Below, one piece after another: positions 54,601 through 63,600 of a stretch of 64,000 bases of DNA. Under the pieces are notes generated by a model. That model was not told the origin of the DNA, made no database searches, and saw nothing but the letters and a program-made list of their open reading frames with translations. Both the position numbers and the translations under genes were made by a program. Within the stretch, counting starts at the first letter, position 1. Each line of letters begins with the position of its first letter. Source of the stretch: Ypsolopha sequella (taxonomy: Eukaryota; Arthropoda; Insecta; Lepidoptera; Ypsolophidae); NCBI GenBank assembly GCA_934047225.1, contig OW203987.1:957501-1021500 (forward strand). Reading direction: 5' to 3'.

Positions 54601-57600
54601 ATAAGCGATGTGCGCAAGTCGACGGACGCTTTTTGCATTAACTTGGCCGGTCCGTTTCACCTTCAAATCGGCATATTTTATTCTCTGTCATTTGTACCGG
54701 ACCCTGAATCCAGTGGTATTAGTACGGACGTAGGTCAGTGAAGTGCGTCACGTGTAGGTACTACGCGGAGCTGCGCGGGCTGCGGCGCGGGGTGGCGGGT
54801 GACGCGGCCTCGCTGCGCACCGACCTCTCCGACAGGTATCATTGCACTCTACAGTTCGATCGGTCAAGTGAATTGCGAAGCGAAACTTCAGTCGCTTCAC
54901 AGATCACATGACTCATGAAAATATACTACAATTTGTTCAGATCTAAGCCTTGGATTACTTGTGAACAGATTGTACCACATTATATTGTTTAAATCAGAAA
55001 ACCGTCTAATTAGCGTCCTTCTTAGGTATGGGGGGGGGGGGGGGGGGAGTGGAGAGCGCGTTTCTGTGTATAATGAAAGTCAATCAGACATGCTTTACCC
55101 CATCCTAGCTCCACCACATGCCCGCGGTCCCCGACGGTTTGACATATCAGGAAGGACGCCAATTGAACGGACATTCGGCTCGTCTATAGATATTCATAAC
55201 GTTTGAACATTAAAGCACATGAACATTGTTTTGTTGGGTTTGCATTAGTTACATGTTGGTTTGGCATCATAGTGTCATCGCTTACTAGTGCACCATCATC
55301 GCATTTCGTATCTCGCACTACAGTTTCATTTCGTAAGGTCAACACAGTATAAGTATGTAAGTAATAGTTATTTTGAGTGTTTCTCTCGAAGCAGGGTCGT
55401 AGTAACGATCCAAAGAAAGAAAATGAATTTATGGAATATAAAAAATTATATAACAGACTCTTGCCGAGGGTGACCATTAATAATTTTTTGTTATTGGCGC
55501 CACAGATAATATAGCTGGAGCTGTGCGTTCACGGCGTTCCCGCCTTTTGTTCGGTAAAGTTGTTAAGGCCATATGGCCACAACATAACTAGTCAATTTAA
55601 AATTGAAAAAAGAAGCTACAATTTTATTAGAATGTATTTTTGAAACATTGACTATTTGCGTCAAAGTATAAATTAAAGCGACCCGTAATTGACCATTAAA
55701 GTAAACTTTCACATAAAGGGCACGTTCCGTTTTCGTCGTATCAAAGAATCGCTATAGATCTCGTGCTGAGGTCGCCTGCGGGGCGGAGACGAAGGCAGGG
55801 GCGAGGCGTGAGCCTGTGTACACGGAAGTATTTATTTGGCATCCACTAATTATTTGGATTATTTTTTATACTGAGACTAAATTAACTAGTAAAAACGTCG
55901 TGTCTGTAGTTTTATATTTAATCAGGCAATGTCGTTTTTTCTTAAATAATTGTATTATTGGAGATTTAAAGTGAAAGGCGCCGCTTTCTTGTTTATTTCC
56001 CTCCATTTAAAATTCTCATTAAAGTACTTTTGTCAAATGAACATCTTGCACATATTTTAAAGACGAACGATCTCTTTTACGTTCCCTGAAATATGTATAT
56101 ACGTTGTACAACATTTGTTTGTCGCCCAATTGGTTTACTCATAGCGAGGTTGTAACGCTGCGCCGCCGCATCGTGTACGTCGAATAGAAACGCTCCTCTA
56201 TCGCCGCGTCGAGAGCGAGCGAGCGACTGACGCCTGGCGGCACGCCCGCGCCCTTGCCCCTCACACCGCCCGCGACCCTTTGACACATGCTGTGGCCTTC
56301 ACCGCCTCGTCCCTGCCTTTGTCTGCGCCCCGCAGGCGTTCTCAGCACGAAGTTGGAGACCTTATACTATATTATATATTTAACGTACTAAATCTACACT
56401 GCGTCTAATGACATGAAAAATGTAGACTATAAGCTCCATAGTATAAATAACTTAGCCTTACATAAATAAATAATACAATATATAGGTATACTGATATTTA
56501 AGTAGTAAACAGTCGTGCCTGTACATTGAATATTGAATATTTTTGCGAAATTTTAAATGAAATGGATTATTAGTATTGTGCCTAATTGTACTGCGGTCAA
56601 AGCTACAATTCTAATATTTTTTGTCTTTCTGTGTATGTTCCGTTTTAACTCGAGAACACATAAATGTCTCGATGTCCACTCAACGGATATACTGGACAAA
56701 GATTGAATAAACGCGGGCGGAGCTCCGAGCAAAAACCCAGTAAATTTATGTAACCTTTTTAAAATGAAAGTTATCTAAATGTTCTAAAGATGCAACATTT
56801 AAAGTTAATTGGGAAGACAGATTTAGTAATTACCGCCAAAGTATTCGGGTTCAACTTTTTTTTAAATTAGCTCGATAACAGTTTGATTAATTTGTCGATG
56901 TACCCATTGATGCTATTAATGTGCAAAACGGAACTCACCCTCGTGTTTTATTCGGATTAACACTACTAGTGATTATTATGTAGTGTATATTGTGTGTGTA
57001 TGTGTGTGTCGTGTTGCAGAGACTTCAACACGGACGCGTCGCTCCCCCTGCCCCTGGACGAGTCGACAGTGCGCTCCGAGCGCATGACGCCGTTCAAGTT
57101 TTCCACCGCGCATGTCAAGGTTTGTAGGTTTGGCCACTTACACACACCCTTGATCTACATAAGTAATATTCGAGGGGAAAATAAGTTAGCGATAGGAAGC
57201 TCCAAATAAAAGTTTTTATTGTGTAACAAATTTGAAAGCAGTATGTACATTTAACATTCAAATGGTAATCTCTGTCTCTCTAGCTGTGGTCTAGTAGTTC
57301 AAGAACTGACTAGTAATCAGCAGGTCGCGGGTTCAAATCCCGTAGCCGCACATTCGTGGTCGGTCTGCGTACTTCGGAAGCACGTTAAGGTGTGGGTCCA
57401 ATTCGTGCCCCAAGTAGAGGAGGTAATAATGTGGTGACGATCTGTATGTGTGTTTGTGTGTGTGCAGGGGTCGATATCGTCACACCACGTGGTGGTGGTG
57501 CGGCCGGTGTACCCGGTGGATGGACTGCCGGCCACAGTGCAGCTGCTGCAGCTGTCGGCTGCGCTGGCGCATGACCCCGCCTCGCTGCAGCTCCGCGACT

Positions 57601-60600
57601 ACCCTGGCCCGCTCGTCAAAGGTATTTATTACATCGCACTATTCGATAATGATTGTATGTTATAGCAAGGTCATAGAGACCAGTATCGGTTGTACAAGTG
57701 AATTGTGTGTTCGTCTGTGGCAGGTGTGACACACAAGAAGAGTGTCATCGACTACTGTGCAGTGCGCGTGCGCGAGGCGACGCGGGGAGGAGGCGCGGGG
57801 GCGGCGCGCGGTGACGTCATCGGATACGTGCTCGTCTGGGAACTGCTGAAGCTCATGTTGACGCAGAACGGGGTCAGTCGTCTCATTCGTTTTTATTTTA
57901 ATGCCGAGCGGGGGTGGGAGGAAAGGACATAGCATAAGTACACAGGAGATCGATATTGTCGGACAAAAGTCACTTACCATTATAGTAGTATCATGTTTCC
58001 TTGTAAAGATAAAAAGCTTATATTCTTAAAATATTGCCAACCAATCTCGTAAGATTCGACAATATCGATCTAATGTGAACTCATGCTACTCGTGCCTCCC
58101 CGCGCGGCGCCTGAGGCGAGGTACAGCGGTTACAGTCAAGCTGTAACACTTTTGACTATTTCGTGGTAGCACACTGTAACATCTGTCAAAATAACCAGAA
58201 ATCGAGCTGATAAATTAGCGCGATATAATAATGAATGACGTTTGTTTCTGTCAAGTATTTGATCTATGTGTGTAGATAAAGTAAGCCTGATGTATATAGT
58301 GAACTGTTACAGACGGTGGTGGGGTCGGACATAGCGGAGTTGTTGATGAAGAACCAGCGCGAGTACGAGCTGAACAGTAGCTCCCCGCGGGGACACCACA
58401 ACGGTCAGTTCGAGTGTGCACCTACTAGTATTGTTACACCTTCAAACATTGTACAATTAACGTCAGTCATGTTATACACTTGCAGTACTACATTAGCCCC
58501 AGTACAGAAGGATATAAGATAGGTACAAAGTACATAGTGTAAATCTTGATGTGATCACTACTGTACGAAGAAAGCCTGTCTAGTAGCCAGTGGGTACCAT
58601 TGTGGGACCCAGGAACCATGTTAGCATTCATTATTTTTCAATAATAGTAGTTTATGCTACTAGGGCGAAAAGGAATAAATTACGAGGACGATTTAAAATA
58701 CGAGCGTAGCGAGTGTTTTAAACGTAACCGAGTAATTTATTGCTTTTACGCCCGTGTATCATACTACATTTTTCAATGCATGGTGTGAGGAAATGAAAAC
58801 AAATATAATCTTGTGAACTTTAAATTATAATTGCCTCAAAAGGACTGTATCCATAGCCGTTAAACGGTGTAAAAAAAGTATAACGTCTATGGTACACAGG
58901 AAAGTCTGCAGGTTAGCCAACCATTGTAAATAAATTAAAAAAAATAAATAATAATAAAGCCCTAGGGCAAAATAATCGACTTTCTGTTCGGTTTTGATGC
59001 ATAAAAAGTGGGCCTTTACGAGCACATGCATTGAAAAAGTTTTTATTCATTTCCAGTATTCTTATGTAAGGTGACTTTTATTAGAGTCAAATTTATACTG
59101 GATCAGAATTAAGGTTGGGAAATTTAAATATATTTTAGTTATATCAATGTTTGTTTAGTAAAAAGATGGATCCATAAAGCTTTTCTCTCTTTCTCACTTG
59201 CAGCGGCAACCAATACGTCGCAAGTATGCTGTAATGAAAAGCATACAAAAACTTTAAAAAAAAAAATCTCAGATTCAGTTATAAATTAAAGTGATTTAAA
59301 TTTTTTTGAAGTGAAGACTTCTTTAGGCGCGGTTTCGGCTGTTATTTTTCGATTTTCATGTTGCCGTTATTTTGCTAATACTTGTTATAGAAACAAAGAC
59401 TTAGCAAAAGTTTCTCATTATTTTTTTAGCTCGTCGTCAATTTAAGGCAACTCAACAACTGAATCGTAATCATTAAATGAAGTATTCTCCTCTCCTTACT
59501 CCTACGGCTCCATCTCTTTCCAAACTATATAATAAGCCCGTCTCCTGATTAAGTAACGTACTTTCGATATCAGTTTAATTTTTTTTATATCTGTAATAGT
59601 TACGGAATAATCGCCTGGTCACACTTAACGATTACACCCTGTATAATAACTGTCAAGTAAGATGGAGATGACGTCACGTTGCAGACAGTCGCCGCGGCTC
59701 GTCGGAGCGGTCACGTGACGTGTCGAGCGACGCGTCGCCGCTGCCGCCCTCTAGCGACCTGCCGCGTAAGTACTTGTTATATCGTTTGTAAGGGATTTTA
59801 TTGGTTACTCCGGCTATTGTCTATTACAAGAGTATTCTAAAGACAACATGTTGATGTTAGCGTCTGGTATCCACAAAAAATGTGTCGTCTGATTATAAGG
59901 TAAATCTGATATCTATGGTAACAGCTTTTAAAAATATATACCATATAGTAGGAAAGTATAAGCATTAAACCAAAGTTAACATTTGATGATAACATGTTCC
60001 AGTCGGCGATGAGGAGGGCGGCTCGTCGCTGCGCGGCATCAAGCCCGAGACCGACCCGCGCGCCGCCGAGCTGCTGCTGGAGTACCTGATCGCGGGCAAC
60101 AGGCAACAGGCGCTCGGTCTGACTTTATATCACTAACTAATTACTGCATAGGAACATGAAGTTCGCACTGTTCTGTAGGTTATGTGTGACGTAGACACGG
60201 TCCACCAGCGCTACGTGCCTGGTCTGTTATGTTACGTGTTGTGACTGATATTTGTTTATTAAATAGTCTAATACTAGATCATTTATACTAGTACTAAATT
60301 TTTAAATTTAATTTTGCTTAAGTAAAATGAAAAAAATAATTAAATACTAATCTGGTGCGGGTTCAAATCTCGCAGGAGCATGTTTGTGTTCGGCCTGCGT
60401 ACTGCGTACTTCGGAAAACACTTTAACAATAGAATATACTTTATTTCCGATCATCTGTCATTGCAGTCAAGACAAGACAAGACAAATACTCAAAACTAAC
60501 TAAAAACTAACTTATAAAAGAAGGTAACAGTTGGCGGCCTTATCACTTATAGCAATTTCTTCCAGACAACTTCTGGGTGGAAATTAATTGTTGGAAAAGA

Positions 60601-63600
60601 TAACGCGAAGGTGGTGCACAAAACAAATAATATTTATTAAATGGATAGCAAATATCTAAAATAAATACACCAATATATAACAAAAATAAATAACATAATA
60701 CGTAAACCAAAAGTAAATAAATATTAGTAACAGAAGTAAGGATTTAACAAACATTTACGAAGAAAGAAAAATATCCTTAAGAACCCAGTGCAGGTCGATT
60801 ACTTGTTATTTTTTATTCATTTTTAATTAATTAGTATATTGATGATTGTGTATGTGCTTACTTTGCTTGTTAAATGTTCATAAGTCACTTAACGAAGCCT
60901 TGTAAAAGTACTTGATTTTAAGGCGAAAACCCATTATTTTAAATATTTTTTCTGGTATTTAACGCGATTTTTATGAAAAAATCAGGGACATACACCACTT
61001 CATATTGACCGTCTAAATGAAAGCCTAAAATTTATTTAATTGAATTTTTCCACTTTCGCGAGTTATTATGGTTATTACGATTCGGAGCGGGTTCTTAAGT
61101 AATCCATAGTGATTAGTGTTTTTCTTGAGTCAGCCACCACCCATCACGTACATGTCGTTGCAGAGTGTGCAATGAACAACGACCTGTGGGGCCACGCGCT
61201 GCACCTGTCCCAGTACTCGAGCCGGCGCACGCGCGGCGCCGTGCTGCAGCGCTTCCTGGCGCACCTGCCGCGCTGCTCGCCGCTACACACGCTCTACTGC
61301 TCGCTCGCGGGGCAGCTGCCTCCCGCCGCCACCGTATGTATATATACCATGTTGTTGTTGTATACTCCCCCGCCGACATTACAAATGCATTCCCGCTGGG
61401 GTTACCATCTGACCGGATAAAGCCGGTCTTAACCGGCTTTTTATAGTTAAGGCCGGATTTTAATGAAGACCGTCTTTTTGAATATTATTTTTGTATCATG
61501 TCACTATGCAAATGTGGAAAGAATATTTTCACTAATGAATTCGCAGTGGACGAAAGAAAGAAATGGATTGACAGTTGAGTCAATAAAAGCAATATTACTG
61601 ACTCAATATAATTTAAAGAATATGACATGTGCGCAATTTTACAGTGAAATTTCTTAGAAAACAAATTTTTTAAATGCCGTTGCCAGTGACAAAAGTATAA
61701 AGTGCAAAAAAAGTAATTTCATCTAATAAAGTTTAATTATAATCTTCTTCTTGAGGGTGCCATGTCCTATCGGATGTCGGTGACCCAGTGGCGTGCACAG
61801 AACTTTTTTCCGGAAAAGCAATCAGAAGGTCAAGTACGACAATAAAAAAAATATGAAAATTTTTTAATAACACTTTGAAAAAAAAAAGTTTGTATGACGC
61901 CAGGGTAGGCACTGCCTTTCCTAGAGTGAATATTTTCATACAAACTTTTTTTTTTCAAAGTGTTATTTAAATTTTTTCATATTTTTTTTATTGTCGTACT
62001 TGACCTTCTGATTGCTTTTCCGGAAAAAAGTTCTGTGCACGCCACTGCGGTGACCACCACACGAAACTCTTCTCTATTCTGTACCAGTCTGCAGAGACTG
62101 GCAGCGTCTTTTATGTTAGTCCAAGTTTTTACGTTATCACTCCATGTCATCCGCCTTCTCCCCCTTCCCCGTTTTCCGTCCATTTTCCCTTCAATAATTC
62201 TCTTCAACATGCTATACTTTTCATATCGATAATTTTTTTTTTACAGAATTAAGAATTTTTTATTGTTTGCAACCGGCTTTTCAATTTGAAGCCCTGCCCC
62301 CCTATTCTGTATCTTTAATTGCCAACTGGACTAGGTGCCTATCATCAAAAACATAGCTAAAACGGAACTTTCAAAATTGCTATTAGTGGTTATTGAACTG
62401 TTTACGAACTGTGTCGTCACTTCAAGTGCGAACATATCCTTAGACAATCGGAATTCGATAGTATATATATGTTTTTGATGATAGGCACCCAGTTCAAACG
62501 GCAACTAAAGATACGTAATAGGCCCTCTGGTAACCCTAATTCCCGCTCGCTTGCATTTAGAGCGATCTCAGACATAATGAACTGTTGGCATTGCTTTCTT
62601 ATGTATATGTGTTTAATTATAATTAAAAAAGACAACACATTCAGCCCACTTGTACCTTCTATCAACTGCTACATTGAAGCAGGGCGCTCGACAAGACAGA
62701 TATATTAGGTTAGTCGTACGACGTAGTAACGCCTTCGATTCTCATAACAATGTAAAAGTTAACGAAATAGCCTTGTATCAGTATGAACTCTAAGCGTTCA
62801 ATAATGAAGTAACCTGTGCATGTGTGTTGTCAGTGCGTGTCGGAGGCGCGGTGGGGTGACTGGAGGCCGCACGCCGCCATCCTGCTCTCCAACAGCGGCT
62901 CGCGGCCCGAACACGACCAGAAGACTCTCATACAACTAGGTAACTATACATTGTTTATATAAGAACGATACTGTTCAGGTGAGAGGCAGTGGTGTGCCTG
63001 GACAACTGGTCAACATTCAACAAGGTTACGGAGCTGCAATATTTCAGTCGGTAGGATGCCTGTCGGTTTGCCGTATGTCATTATTTCCCAGAATGTCATC
63101 TTTATAAGCGTTACTATCGATGGTGCAATAATATGCGTTGTGGAATTTTTATAAATCAGCGGGTTCGATTCTCGGCTAGGGAAAGTGTTTTTTTATAATC
63201 CAGTGATGCAGTTTTGGTTTTAATCAAAATCGGTGTCAGGACTCCTGTGATCATTTTTCGCTATTCCCTATTAGTTTTGTACTCGTATTTAGCCATCCAT
63301 GCCCATTTGAAAAATTAACCCTGTCAGTATATACTGCACTCTAGCAGGTCGCCATGTAATGACGACAAGATAAACGCAAGATGATGCGTTCACCACAATA
63401 GTATTGTAACTCTTATTTTATTATATTTTTTTCCTTTATAACATACATTTCTCCTGTCTAGTAACTTGTACACATTTTGTTGTAACAAATGATATTTTTA
63501 TTTTAAAAAAAGACATGATCTTGCTAAGTTTCTTACCCTTCTTCTTAGCAAGACTAATCGAATAGGCGGATTTAAGCATATATTTATTATATGTATTGCA

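Noticed and set aside
54254..54604. 116-codon open frame in Sec16 intron 6
   Set aside because: Composition is typical of translated intron; no domain, no splice context, cysteines and histidines not in any pattern.
55756..56361. Minus-strand open frames of 69 codons near 56,077-56,348
   Set aside because: They lie in the GC-rich half of an inverted-repeat element and consist of low-complexity Arg/Gly.
61109..61446. Alternate-frame and antisense open frames over Sec16 exon 14
   Set aside because: The spliced + frame encodes the conserved ACE1 helix pair; the others are by-products of GC-rich coding sequence.
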